From: Chloroflexota bacterium
GTDB lineage: Bacteria > Chloroflexota > Anaerolineae > B4-G1
Reading direction: 5' to 3'
Assembly: GCA_012514315.1 (NCBI GenBank)
Contig: JAAZAN010000174.1
Location: 1 to 45,883 of the forward strand
Length of the DNA: 45,883 nt
Part shown: piece after piece, positions 17,213 to 25,960 of the stretch
Layout of the letters: each line of letters opens with the position of its first letter
Position numbering within the stretch: position 1 is the first letter of the stretch
Made by a program: the position numbers and the translations under genes
Notes under the pieces: generated by a model
What the model was told of the DNA's origin: nothing
Databases searched by the model: none
Seen by the model: only the letters and a program-made list of their open reading frames with translations

Positions 17213-18730
17213 TCAGGTCGCTCTACCGTCGGGTAGCTCCACGGTCCACCGCCGCAGCAATGCCCCGGTGGCCTCCGATGCCGTGCAATACCGGTGGTAT
17301 AGTCTGGCATAGTCCCGTGCCAGCGCGCTGTCGGGCTCGATCAAACGTTCCACGCCGGTCACGCAAGCCACAGCCTCGTCCAGGCCATTGTACACGCCAA
17401 TTCCCACCGTCGCCAGCATCATGGCGCCCAGTGCAGTGGGTTCGGGTGATGTCAGTAGCCCGAGCGGCCGGTTGTAGACGTTCGCGCGCAGGTTCACCCA
17501 GCCTTCGTCATCGCCCTCTCGCCCACTGACCGTGATCTGCTGTTGGGGACCGACCAGCGCCTCGAGGCGATCCAACACGCGTTTAAGAGAGAAGACGACG
17601 CCTTCCAGCACAGCCTGACGCAGGTCGTCGGTGGTGTGTGTGGCGGCCAGTCCGATCCAGCTTCCACGGCCGTGAGGTTCCCACGCGGGGCAACGCTCGC
17701 CGCTGAGGTGGGGCACGAAGACTAGCGGTTGCGTGGGGTGGAGCGGCGCGGACTGCGCTGTGATACCTGCCCTGTTGGTCGTTGGAGGGCGCAGGACACC
17801 GTCGGCCCAGGCGAGCGCCGAACCGGCTGCCGTGACTGAGCCGCCCAGCACCCACAGGTCGGGCGACGGGTGCGGGTAGAGCTCGATCGACATCTGCGGG
17901 TCGTACACAGGATGATCTGCGCAGGTCAGGATGGAGCCTGTGGTGCCCAGGTGCTCCACCGAGGCGCCCGGTCCCATCAGCCCGTTGCCCAGCACCTCAA
18001 CATCATCGCCGCCGCCCACGACGACCGGAATGCCGGCCGCGAGCCCCAGAGCCGTTGCGGCGGTTGCGTCCAGGTCTCCCGCAATCTCGCACGGGTCTGC
18101 GACGTGCGGTAACTGCTCTGCTCGGATCCCCGCGATTATCATCAGTTCGGGTGACCAGTCCCGTTGCTGAATATCGTAGAGCGAGGTACCGCAAGCGTCG
18201 ATGGGATCGGTCGATACGTCGCCGGTCAGCCGATGCCGCACCCAGTCCTTGCACGAGAGAAACGCGCGCGCGTGGGCGTGAATCTCGGGTACGTTGCGCC
18301 GTAGCCACGCGATCTTTGCCAACGGCATCGAGGCATCCATACGCGCGCCGGTCAGCCGGTAGATGCGCTCCATCCCGACCTCGTCCGATATCTGTTTCGC
18401 CTCGGCTATTCCACGCTGATCACCCAGAACCAGGGCACGACCCAACGCCGACCCCTCAGGACCCAGGCACACCAGTGAGTGCATATGCCCCGTAACGCTG
18501 ATGGCAGTTACCGAGTCCAGCGCGTCCTTTGCGCTGTCGCGTAGCGCTCGCACTCCTCTGACGGCTCCATCCCACCAGTCCTCGGGATCCTGCTCCACCC
18601 AGCCTGGCCCGGGGGTCGTCGTCGGATACGGCACGCTGGCCCGCGAAATCATCGCGCCAGCGTGGCTGAAGAGCACCGTCTTGCAGTTGGTGAGGCCGAT
18701 GTCGATGGCCAGAATGTGGCCCCGTCTCAT
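17213..18730 (-). CDS. FGGY-family carbohydrate kinase (xylulokinase-like)
   Basis: The 505-residue product is a two-domain FGGY sugar kinase that would phosphorylate a sugar or polyol with ATP. The first phosphate-binding loop (LAIDIGLTNCK), GWVEQDPEDWW, and the catalytic-aspartate region (VVVGGGDDVEVLGNG) followed by HLGTTGSI are all visible. The usual C-terminal adenine loop GGGAxSxxW reads VSGREGDDEGWVN here, so that loop is altered. I start it at the ATG at 18730, three bases after the upstream stop; an in-frame GTG at 18742 would overlap. It is the last kinase of the leftward catabolic operon. The substrate cannot be named from sequence. Confidence 0.88.
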   Translation of the reverse strand: MRRGHILAIDIGLTNCKTVLFSHAGAMISRASVPYPTTTPGPGWVEQDPEDWWDGAVRGVRALRDSAKDALDSVTAISVTGHMHSLVCLGPEGSALGRALVLGDQRGIAEAKQISDEVGMERIYRLTGARMDASMPLAKIAWLRRNVPEIHAHARAFLSCKDWVRHRLTGDVSTDPIDACGTSLYDIQQRDWSPELMIIAGIRAEQLPHVADPCEIAGDLDATAATALGLAAGIPVVVGGGDDVEVLGNGLMGPGASVEHLGTTGSILTCADHPVYDPQMSIELYPHPSPDLWVLGGSVTAAGSALAWADGVLRPPTTNRAGITAQSAPLHPTQPLVFVPHLSGERCPAWEPHGRGSWIGLAATHTTDDLRQAVLEGVVFSLKRVLDRLEALVGPQQQITVSGREGDDEGWVNLRANVYNRPLGLLTSPEPTALGAMMLATVGIGVYNGLDEAVACVTGVERLIEPDSALARDYARLYHRYCTASEATGALLRRWTVELPDGRAT

Positions 18731-18732
18731 CC

Positions 18733-18990
18733 CTACATCCACGGGTACGAGTCAACGCCCGTCTCGTCTGGATCTTGCAACTGCTCCAGGGTGACCTCAT
18801 AGCCCAGAGCTGAGAAGACGTCCAGTGCGATGGTGTACGCCCCATCACCGTACTCCTTTGCCACTGCCTGCACGAGCGGGATGAACCCTCGAATTCCGTG
18901 CGCCTCCATCTGAGCGACTCGGCGCGCCAGTTGCTCCTTAGGCGGCAGTGGCAGATCCAGACCGGTGTTGACGATCGATGATCTCCTCAT
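18733..18990 (-). CDS. Small protein of unknown function (85 aa), possible ATC-hydrolase-like fragment
   Basis: It has a good ribosome site (AAGGAG, eight bases before the ATG) and fits tightly between the ATC-hydrolase-like gene and the FGGY kinase, so it is probably real. The middle (IPLVQAVAKEYGDGAYTIAL) is helical and resembles in spacing the N-terminal helices of the upstream protein (AKLMEAYIDAFGEEVLDIG). It may therefore be a truncated paralogue or a separate small partner subunit. No signal peptide, membrane segment or cysteine cluster is present. Confidence 0.65.
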   Translation of the reverse strand: MRRSSIVNTGLDLPLPPKEQLARRVAQMEAHGIRGFIPLVQAVAKEYGDGAYTIALDVFSALGYEVTLEQLQDPDETGVDSYPWM

Positions 18991-18993
18991 CGT

Positions 18994-19638
18994 TTACGCT
19001 CCTTCCTGAGTGTCATTGGCTTCGGATATCCCCACACGCGGCAAATTACGCATGCTACGCCAACCGTATTCCTCGGATCGGAGCCGCAGTTCCTGGGGTT
19101 CGTCCAGGATCTCGCGCACCTGGTAACAGCACGGATCACCCTTGTGCATACACTGTTCGAAGTACATGTGCATTCGCGGGTGACAGCCCTCAGCGATGCC
19201 CACATCGATAGCGCAGTAGGCCAGTCCGATCTTCTCCGCCTTCAGCCGGTGGAATGCGTGTCCGTAGACGCAGCGCAGCGCGCGCGTCTCGAAACGGCCC
19301 CACTCGGTGACCGGATACTCGCAGATGCAGAAACGGGACCAGGCGGCATTCTGAGTCCAGGCCTGCGTGAAGTGCTTGTCGAGCCCGGCGGCTGGGTCCT
19401 CCTCGAAATCCGCCGACATGCGGTTCCCGATGCGCACGCCGGTCTCCCAGCGCAGGCGCTCTCCGATGTCCAGCACCTCCTCGCCAAACGCGTCGATGTA
19501 TGCCTCCATCAGCTTCGCGAAGATGACGGCGCTCTGGGTTTCGAGGCGGTCGATCTCGTAGAGCATGTCCACTTTCTCAAGTTCCTCGAGTACCTTCTGT
19601 TCCTCCTCGGATCGTGTTGCAGCTTGCTCATCGGACAT
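18994..19638 (-). CDS. L-2-amino-thiazoline-4-carboxylate (ATC) hydrolase-like family protein
   Basis: The 214-residue product begins with a charged, helical N-terminal third (EEEQKVLEELEKVDMLYEI) and ends with a cysteine- and aromatic-rich domain: CICEYPVTEWGRF, CAIDVGIAEGCHP and GDPCCYQVREI. The last pattern is what I know from the ATC hydrolase-like family, whose namesake opens the thiazoline ring during cysteine formation. Many members have unknown substrates, and in this sugar operon a different ring-opening or amide reaction is possible. AAGGAGG lies nine bases upstream, and the next gene starts three bases after the stop. Confidence 0.6.
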   Translation of the reverse strand: MSDEQAATRSEEEQKVLEELEKVDMLYEIDRLETQSAVIFAKLMEAYIDAFGEEVLDIGERLRWETGVRIGNRMSADFEEDPAAGLDKHFTQAWTQNAAWSRFCICEYPVTEWGRFETRALRCVYGHAFHRLKAEKIGLAYCAIDVGIAEGCHPRMHMYFEQCMHKGDPCCYQVREILDEPQELRLRSEEYGWRSMRNLPRVGISEANDTQEGA

Positions 19639-19681
19639 GGATTCGAACCTCCTTGTTTATTGCCGTGTCGCTTATCCGGTT

Positions 19682-20725
19682 TCAGTTCCCGCGTATCCGG
19701 ATGACCCGCTTCAGCGGCCCGCCGCGTTCGCGGTCGCTGTTCAGGAGCTCCGGTACACCCTCCAGCGCGATGACCTCGCCGACCATCGACCCGAGTTGGA
19801 CTGCACCGCGCGCGACGAGATCAATCGCCGGCTTCCACATCCACGGCGCCGACGTCCGGCCGTAGAGGGTCAGGTTGCGGAAAATGGTATCGCCCAGTGG
19901 GAAATGGTCGATCACGGCCCGACGCAAGCCGTACAGTAGGCCCCGTCCTCCACGTCGTGCAAGTGAGAGTGCGGTCAGCGTGGTCTCTTGAGTACCGACG
20001 GCATCAATCGTGACGTCGAAGCCTTCGTCCGCCTGCACCTGGGCGCTTTCCCGGAAGCGGCCCGCCTCACCTGAGAGCACGATCTGATCGGCGCCGAACT
20101 GCCGCGCCAGTGCAGCACGATCGGGGTAATCGCGCATCGCGATGCCTACAAAGCCTGCCCCCTTCAGCCGCAGCAACTGAATGAAGGTAAGGGCCGCCAG
20201 ACCACTGCCAATGATCGCCACGGTCTCGCCGAAACGAATATCCAGCGCCTCTATTCCTCCCATTTGGCACGTGAGCGCCTCGATCATCGTTCCTTCGATG
20301 CCATCGATGGCATCCGGCAGCACGTGTACGTTGGCCGCCGGAAGCACCGCGTAGTCAGACCAGTTACCATCCACCGAGAAGCCGATCTCATCCGAATGGG
20401 CGCAGAGCTCGGTGTGGCCAGCGCGACAGAAACGGCACCTCCCGCAGGCGAGCATCGTGTCCAGGATGACGCGTTCCCCGACGCAGGGGGACACAACACC
20501 CTCACCCACTGCTCTCACGATACCGACCGGTTCGTGCCCCAATACCATCCCGTGCCACGAGCCTTCCACCTGTCCCTCAACGATCGGGTAGTCGGTCGAG
20601 CACAGGCCATTGTAGAGCACTTCGATCAGCACCTCGCCGTCGTCCGGATAGGGCACTGGGCGCTGCTCCAGGGTGACCTGTCCTGGTCCATGCCAGACAA
20701 TCGTTCGCATTGTCTCACTCATCAC
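19682..20725 (-). CDS. Zinc-dependent alcohol/polyol dehydrogenase (MDR superfamily)
   Basis: The 347-residue protein is a medium-chain dehydrogenase. It shows the catalytic-zinc region (GLCSTDYPIVEG and VLGHEPVG), the structural-zinc cysteines (CGRCRFCRAGHTELC) and a Rossmann nucleotide loop (IIGSGLAALTFIQLL). It would oxidise a sugar alcohol or sugar hydroxyl with NAD(P), in line with its neighbours. I take the GTG at 20725, ten bases after GGAGG; the ATG at 20722 is the alternative. That ribosome site lies in the final Gly-Gly codons of the upstream gene, so expression is coupled. Confidence 0.9.
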   Translation of the reverse strand: MMSETMRTIVWHGPGQVTLEQRPVPYPDDGEVLIEVLYNGLCSTDYPIVEGQVEGSWHGMVLGHEPVGIVRAVGEGVVSPCVGERVILDTMLACGRCRFCRAGHTELCAHSDEIGFSVDGNWSDYAVLPAANVHVLPDAIDGIEGTMIEALTCQMGGIEALDIRFGETVAIIGSGLAALTFIQLLRLKGAGFVGIAMRDYPDRAALARQFGADQIVLSGEAGRFRESAQVQADEGFDVTIDAVGTQETTLTALSLARRGGRGLLYGLRRAVIDHFPLGDTIFRNLTLYGRTSAPWMWKPAIDLVARGAVQLGSMVGEVIALEGVPELLNSDRERGGPLKRVIRIRGN

Positions 20726-20731
20726 GTCACG

Positions 20732-21811
20732 CTATCCTCCACTCAGGTAGGCCAGCGCGCGCGCCGGGTTGTACATGGTGATCGTTGTGATCTGTTTGGG
20801 AGAAAATCGCTCGTGCATCATCCACGGCAGGATATTCTTGATGATGTGGGCGTAACCCCAGCCGCCATAGCGGGTCAGCAGCATCTTTCGGTTGATACCC
20901 TGGGATATCAGCAGTTGGTGCAGATGGCCCTGATCGACCAAGCCTTTGAGCTCACGCAACCGTTCGGGGTCCCTGGGCAGCCGCGACTCCCCACCGCGTA
21001 CGTACCATTCCTGGCCGAAGTGATCGAACAGTAGATAATAACCCGCGTCTGCTGCGCGCCGTCGCTCATCCGTGGGCATCGCGCGGTCCATTCCACATAG
21101 CATGACCCTGGTGGGCGAGATACCCTCCTCCTGTAGTATGCGGTGGACGCCGTCGAATGCTGCCCACGGGTCACAGTCTATAGCCAGGGCCGCTCCAGTT
21201 CTCATTGAGGCCCGGGCGCCTGCCCGTGTCACCTTGGCCTGCTGCTCATCTGTTGGTTCCTCGATCACCAGCTTGCCGATGATGCCCGCGTGTATGCCAC
21301 TCTCGCCAATCCCTCGTTCCATCTTCAAGGTGAACCCGTCGGCCAGGCTATCCGCTGTCTCAACACCCATAGTGTCCGGATAGTACGCCGGCGCGCACAG
21401 CCCGGTTCCGATGATGATGTTGAGGCCTGTCTGTTGCGCCAATAACGGGAGTGCGCCCAGATGTACCCGTGGCCCGCGACAGGTCAGGTCGACCACTGTC
21501 TTGCCGCCCGCCGCAGCGTACAGCCTAAGCTCTGCCGTCATGAGGTTCACGTCGTCCAGGATCAGGTTGTCCAGACACGTTGTCGGGTGTCGGCGCAGCC
21601 GGCCGAGCATATCCATCCTGATTTGTTGCTCTGCCAGGTCAGGGTAGAACGGATCGTACTCCTTGCGGAAATCAGCCAGGATGTGTTCGTGCGGCATAAC
21701 GATTCCCATCCGGTCCTCGCGTACCAGCCCCAGCACCGACGAGGCGAACTTCAGGGAGGGGCGACGTGTCTCAACACGTTGATCGTGGCGTGATTGTCCA
21801 GTCTTGTCCAT
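20732..21811 (-). CDS. Phosphotriesterase-family protein with most metal ligands lost (probable pseudoenzyme)
   Basis: The 359-residue protein aligns end to end with the adjacent phosphotriesterase-like gene, so the two are tandem paralogues. The N-terminal HxH pair is kept (His41, His43 in MPHEHI). The bridging residue is Lys180 instead of Glu, the two later histidines are replaced by Asp212 and Gly240, and the final metal-binding Asp is Gly305 (LLISQGIN against LLLSQDIC). I confirmed these four codons in the nucleotide sequence. A normal binuclear amidohydrolase centre seems impossible. It may be a regulatory or structural partner of its neighbour or use a different chemistry. AAGGAG lies ten bases upstream. 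Confidence 0.85.
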   Translation of the reverse strand: MDKTGQSRHDQRVETRRPSLKFASSVLGLVREDRMGIVMPHEHILADFRKEYDPFYPDLAEQQIRMDMLGRLRRHPTTCLDNLILDDVNLMTAELRLYAAAGGKTVVDLTCRGPRVHLGALPLLAQQTGLNIIIGTGLCAPAYYPDTMGVETADSLADGFTLKMERGIGESGIHAGIIGKLVIEEPTDEQQAKVTRAGARASMRTGAALAIDCDPWAAFDGVHRILQEEGISPTRVMLCGMDRAMPTDERRRAADAGYYLLFDHFGQEWYVRGGESRLPRDPERLRELKGLVDQGHLHQLLISQGINRKMLLTRYGGWGYAHIIKNILPWMMHERFSPKQITTITMYNPARALAYLSGG

Positions 21812-21848
21812 AGCAAGGCATCTCCTTGGTAGGATTCACGTGATTTTA

Positions 21849-22871
21849 TTAGAACGGGAACAGGCGTGCCGGATTGCCCACCGTCATCGTATGGATCTGT
21901 TCCGCCGTTACCCCGGCACGAAGAAGCATGGGTACGATGTTTTCCAGCACGTGCGCGTAACCGTAAGCGCCGTAGCGCCGCAACTGCATCTTGACACAGA
22001 TGTCCTGGGATAAGAGCAGTCGATCGGTGTAGCCTGCCTCCACCATACGCACCAGCCCAGCAACCCGCTCGGTGTCGCTTGAGAAGTACCACGGCCAGTC
22101 CGAGTCGTAGGCGCCATTGTCGCAGTAGAACTCGTGCCCGAAGCAGTCGAACTCGATGTAGATCCCCAGGTCCGCCATGGGCCTGGCTCGTTCGGGCGTC
22201 GTGCCGTCTTGGTGGCATGCCACAACCCGTGTGAGGTCGGCGCCTTCCTCCTGCAGGATTTCGACCGCTTCGGGGCTGATTCCGTGAACGCATATCGCCG
22301 CCCCGGTGTCCCGATGGGCCCTGGCGGCGCCCCGCAGCGCCCGTTCCTCCGCGGGTTTGATCGGTCGGTTGAGCGCGATCTCCCCGATTACCCCGGCACG
22401 GACCTCCGTCCCGGGGAACCCATCACACAGGTCGCGGACCATCAGCGCGTGCATGGCCTTCACGTCCATCGCTGCTTCCTCCCGGCTGAGCGTCTCCTCC
22501 GTGTAGAATCCGGTCCCGGAGATGACGTGTACACCGGTGCGTTCACTGATCTGCTGGAGGCCAGCCGGGTTGGGAGCCAATCCGAGTGTTGTCATCTCGG
22601 CGATCGTCCCACCACCCAACCGGCCGAAATGGCCGACCTCTTCGCTCATCTCCGCGACATCATCGAGGATGGCGTTGTCTCGTACAGCCATGTAGTTGCG
22701 GCGGACCTCCCCCAGATTGCCCATACTGAGAGGTTCCCACACCAGGTCTGGTCGATGTGAGACGTCGGGCCACAGGCCCGGCCAGCCCATGTCGAGAAGT
22801 AAGTGCTCGTGTGGCAGTGTAATGCCCATCTCGTCGGCTGAGATCGGGCCGGTCACAGTCATTACGTTCAT
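21849..22871 (-). CDS. Phosphotriesterase-family hydrolase (probable sugar lactonase)
   Basis: The 340-residue protein is an amidohydrolase of the phosphotriesterase family with the full metal set: His21 and His23 (LPHEHL), Glu164 (GVIGEIA), His196 (ICVHGIS), His220 (VACHQDG) and Asp290 (LLSQDI). Members in sugar operons typically hydrolyse sugar or sugar-phosphate lactones. With a dehydrogenase and a kinase downstream, a lactonase step is a sensible inference, though phosphotriesters or amides are not excluded. CAGGAG lies eight bases upstream of the ATG. It is followed by its degenerate paralogue. Confidence 0.9.
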   Translation of the reverse strand: MNVMTVTGPISADEMGITLPHEHLLLDMGWPGLWPDVSHRPDLVWEPLSMGNLGEVRRNYMAVRDNAILDDVAEMSEEVGHFGRLGGGTIAEMTTLGLAPNPAGLQQISERTGVHVISGTGFYTEETLSREEAAMDVKAMHALMVRDLCDGFPGTEVRAGVIGEIALNRPIKPAEERALRGAARAHRDTGAAICVHGISPEAVEILQEEGADLTRVVACHQDGTTPERARPMADLGIYIEFDCFGHEFYCDNGAYDSDWPWYFSSDTERVAGLVRMVEAGYTDRLLLSQDICVKMQLRRYGAYGYAHVLENIVPMLLRAGVTAEQIHTMTVGNPARLFPF

Positions 22872-22935
22872 AGTCCGTCTCCTGATTGGCTGTCTTGTTG
22901 TTCTACGCGGCCAAGCTGCGCGGAGCGTTGTCTCT

Positions 22936-25755
22936 CTAGACCAGTCGTAGGGCCAGTAGCCCTCTTGGGCGCAGCGTCACATGAGCGACGCCGTGATCGA
23001 GGGACAACTGCTCCAGGTCGCGTTCGAGTAGATCGCAATGCCAGGCCTCCTGAGCGCCGAACGATCGGGCGTCCACGCTGATTTGCGCCGGCCTGCCGTC
23101 GCATTCCCAGAAGCGCATGACCCAACCACGGCGGTCTTCCGCCACCTTGAGGCCGGTTACGATCGCGCTTTCCGAGGTGCAGTGTAACAGCCGGCCTACC
23201 GGTGTGCGCAGAGGCGCGTCGTTGGTACCCGTGACCCAGGTGGCGGGCAGGTTCCGCGCTGTCCCTTTGGCGAACTTGACCGCGGCGCCCCCGCGGAAGG
23301 GCTCTGCACGGGAGCTGATGCTGTATCGGAAATCGAAGTGGGCTTGACCACCCTGCGCTACCGCATGGTCGTTGCGCGTGAAGTTGTGCATCACCAGCGA
23401 CAGAGCGAGTGGCTGCCTGGGGTCTGAGTCGGACAGCGGGTCCCTCAGTATGTGGCGGCCGAACTGGAACAGGTGGGCATCCGGCGTTGCGAGCGTGGCT
23501 GTGTGTTGCGAGTCGGTCGCTGCCACGAAGCTTTGTACTGCCACGCAGGTCCGCCCGGCTCCGGGCAGAAGGTCGCCGCGCTCCGCCTGCATGCCAGCCC
23601 GCAGGATTGCGGCCGGACCATCATAGTAGTAACGGTGCCCTGCGAGGTTGAGCGGAAATGTGAACCAACTGCTCTGTGTCTCCGCCGACGGTTCCTTCAC
23701 CAGTTCGTTTATGATGCCAACGTGTGGCAAGTCGTTGTAGAGCAGGTAGGTCGAGCGCAGTCCGCCCCTGAAGCACATGATGTCCGCGCTGAGCCGCATG
23801 CCCAGCGCACCGGCCTGGGCGGAGACAGAGCTCAGGCGGGGCACGTGAAGCTGCCCATCGGAGAAGTGCAGGTATTGGTTGAACCCACAGCCTTCGCGAT
23901 TGTTGACCAGCTCGTGCATCGCGGTCTTGTCGATTAGCGAGCGAACCCCGCCCGTCTCGGCGTCCACGGTCAATCGATAGAGTTCGTTCTCAAGAATCCG
24001 TTGTGTGCTGTCCAGTTCGATCCATTCCCTCGACGTCGTGCCTTGCTGGACCAGATAGGTGCGGTACCCGAATCCAGGTATGCCTCGGGCCACGAATGAG
24101 AGATAGTGCTCCGGCCAGCGACCCCGAGTCTCTATCTGACTTGGGACGATGCCCCCGCTCTCCACGTCGATGACGTCGTAGGGACCGGCTTCAGGAACAA
24201 CGACCTCGACGATGCCGTCGTGATCCCAACTATCCGGATTGACGACCAGTAGTGTTCGCTCACCCGGCCCCGACTTGGGCATCGCTGAAGCCAGTGTGGA
24301 TAGCCCGCCATCGAGCGCTCGTGAGCCCTCTCGGGCGGCGGTGTAGACGTACATCGCTTTGCGACCGTGCATATCCTCGGCCAGGGATGCGGTGATTCCG
24401 CCAATGTTGTGATCGCCGAACTGCAGGAGACCACGCCACGCTGCGTGCAACGCATCTCGCCGCGTTGGGTGTGTGTCGGGGTCGTAATGATATGCCAGTG
24501 CTGTGAGAGCCTGTGCGGTGAGGACGGTCTCGCGTGCGCGACGATACATTGTGTTGAGACGGGCTAGTTGGGCTGGCCATTCCTCCCACGTTGTGCCCCA
24601 ATCGCCCCTTACCCTTGGAGTGACAATGGCTTTCGACTCTCGCTGGCCCTCAATGTCATCCCAGAACTGGCTCCACGTGGCATCGATCAGCTGCGGGTAC
24701 TCCCAGCCTTGGCTGTTGAATTGCTGAATGAACTGCGAAACGGTTGCAGTCTGAGGATACTCGTCGTACCCCGTGCCAGCGAGCAGTATGGCATCAAATG
24801 GGTATGCGGCGTTGAGCTCGTAACGGGTGATGGTGTCTTCGATGAACTCGATGCGCTCCTCGTATGCCGGGTTGCGCCACAGTCGATACGCTTCCGCGTA
24901 CCCGCCCCACGTATTCGTGTTGTCGTAGGCATCCCACTTCATCGTCACACGACTGCCATCCGGCCCTTCCCACTCCGAGAGTGGAAGCGGTTCGCGTTCG
25001 CGAAGATGCGGGTTGCGGAGGTCGTACGCTCCCTTCACAATGTAGGGGATACCGGCGCCCGCCAGGATCGTCGCCAGGCCCCAGGGTAGCGATGGCGCCT
25101 CTTGCAGGCTGGCCGTTCGTACCGGAATGGACCATGTCTCTTCGAGGCGCCGGGCGTAGTACAGGTTCTGCAGAATCTCCTCCGTGCCCATCAATCCGGG
25201 GAATGGCACTAGCCAGAACCCGCCAACCTCAAACTGCCCGGAACGTAGGGCCTCGATCAGTCTCTCGGCTTGCCACGATGGTCGAGCGTCGAGGAACTCC
25301 TCTACCCAGATCGCGACATCGAAGTTCCAACGCAGGCCAAGTGATCCAATTCGATCCAGATAGAAGTCGGTCAGCACGTTCATCCGCTCGGCGACCCGCT
25401 CGACGGGATGGATCCAGCCGTAGTCGAGGTGCTTGTCCTGGGCGATGTAGATTCTCCAGCGACGCGCGGGTTGGGCGGTCGATAGTGCGTGCCACGCTCC
25501 CTCAGCACAGGATACCGCCCACGTGAGGCTCAGCGCGTGGTCGAAATCGGCCGGAGCGTATGCCAAGATGAGACCGTCAGTTGCATTGGCTTCCGTGGTG
25601 GTGGTATCACCGCCAGTGGTATGTTGAACACGAACGGTCCCCGAAAACGGCACAGGGATGGTCAGGCGGAAAGCACGCACCGGAACGCCGCCCACAGTGC
25701 GCACGTAGGGGGTGGGTTCGATGGCCAAAGAGGGAATGCCTGCCACAGGATTCAT
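22936..25755 (-). CDS. GH38-like (alpha-mannosidase-type) glycosidase, divergent clade
   Basis: The 939-residue protein has the GH38 layout: an N-terminal sandwich, a beta/alpha domain starting at RIYIAQDKHLDYGWIHP (His109-x-Asp111, the zinc-binding start motif), a helical part, and large C-terminal beta domains. The place where GH38 mannosidases have their nucleophile Asp reads FWLVPFPGLMG, with Phe185, and the later motif reads FGDHNIGG. That pattern fits a divergent GH38-like clade (DUF5054-like, from memory) rather than classical mannosidases. No signal peptide is visible, so it acts in the cytoplasm. It is the first gene of the leftward operon and a paralogue of the gene at 43005. Confidence 0.78.
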   Translation of the reverse strand: MNPVAGIPSLAIEPTPYVRTVGGVPVRAFRLTIPVPFSGTVRVQHTTGGDTTTTEANATDGLILAYAPADFDHALSLTWAVSCAEGAWHALSTAQPARRWRIYIAQDKHLDYGWIHPVERVAERMNVLTDFYLDRIGSLGLRWNFDVAIWVEEFLDARPSWQAERLIEALRSGQFEVGGFWLVPFPGLMGTEEILQNLYYARRLEETWSIPVRTASLQEAPSLPWGLATILAGAGIPYIVKGAYDLRNPHLREREPLPLSEWEGPDGSRVTMKWDAYDNTNTWGGYAEAYRLWRNPAYEERIEFIEDTITRYELNAAYPFDAILLAGTGYDEYPQTATVSQFIQQFNSQGWEYPQLIDATWSQFWDDIEGQRESKAIVTPRVRGDWGTTWEEWPAQLARLNTMYRRARETVLTAQALTALAYHYDPDTHPTRRDALHAAWRGLLQFGDHNIGGITASLAEDMHGRKAMYVYTAAREGSRALDGGLSTLASAMPKSGPGERTLLVVNPDSWDHDGIVEVVVPEAGPYDVIDVESGGIVPSQIETRGRWPEHYLSFVARGIPGFGYRTYLVQQGTTSREWIELDSTQRILENELYRLTVDAETGGVRSLIDKTAMHELVNNREGCGFNQYLHFSDGQLHVPRLSSVSAQAGALGMRLSADIMCFRGGLRSTYLLYNDLPHVGIINELVKEPSAETQSSWFTFPLNLAGHRYYYDGPAAILRAGMQAERGDLLPGAGRTCVAVQSFVAATDSQHTATLATPDAHLFQFGRHILRDPLSDSDPRQPLALSLVMHNFTRNDHAVAQGGQAHFDFRYSISSRAEPFRGGAAVKFAKGTARNLPATWVTGTNDAPLRTPVGRLLHCTSESAIVTGLKVAEDRRGWVMRFWECDGRPAQISVDARSFGAQEAWHCDLLERDLEQLSLDHGVAHVTLRPRGLLALRLV

Positions 25756-25869
25756 ATCAACCTCAACAGGGCTTGTCTGTGTCGTGATTCCGTACCGGGC
25801 TCAACGAAATCTTGTGAATCGGCTGATTGGGGCTGCACGCTGCTGCGCTACGACGACCACTGACTCTCG

Positions 25870-25898
25870 TTGACAGAAGTGACGATAGGGACTATAAT
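25870..25898 (+). promoter_or_regulatory. Perfect-consensus sigma-70 promoter of the FadR-type gntR gene
   Basis: TTGACA (25870-25875), exactly 17 bases, TATAAT (25893-25898). It would start transcription near 25905, placing the operator at 25908-25928 directly at the start of the transcript. Confidence 0.85.
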
Positions 25899-25907
25899 GA
25901 ATATGTG

Positions 25908-25928
25908 ATTGTATGACAATTATACAAT
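25908..25928. promoter_or_regulatory. Palindromic operator, likely for the adjacent FadR-type GntR regulator
   Basis: ATTGTAT (25908-25914) and ATACAAT (25922-25928) form a perfect inverted repeat with a seven-base centre. Within it TTGTATGACAA (25909-25919) fits the FadR-subfamily operator pattern TNGTNNNACNA exactly. It covers the start region of the rightward promoter and the -10 box of the leftward one, so one bound dimer could silence both operons. Confidence 0.72.
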
Positions 25929-25947
25929 ATGATGTTCGCGTCGTCAA
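25919..25947 (-). promoter_or_regulatory. Near-consensus promoter of the leftward catabolic operon
   Basis: On the minus strand TTGACG (25947-25942, one mismatch), exactly 17 bases, TATAAT (25924-25919). It points to the GH38-like gene with a leader of about 155 bases. Confidence 0.72.
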
Positions 25948-25960
25948 GTGGGAGGGCGCT

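Noticed and set aside
20264-21034. 256-codon plus-strand frame
   Set aside because: Spans the junction of the dehydrogenase and phosphotriesterase genes on the opposite strand; no homology.
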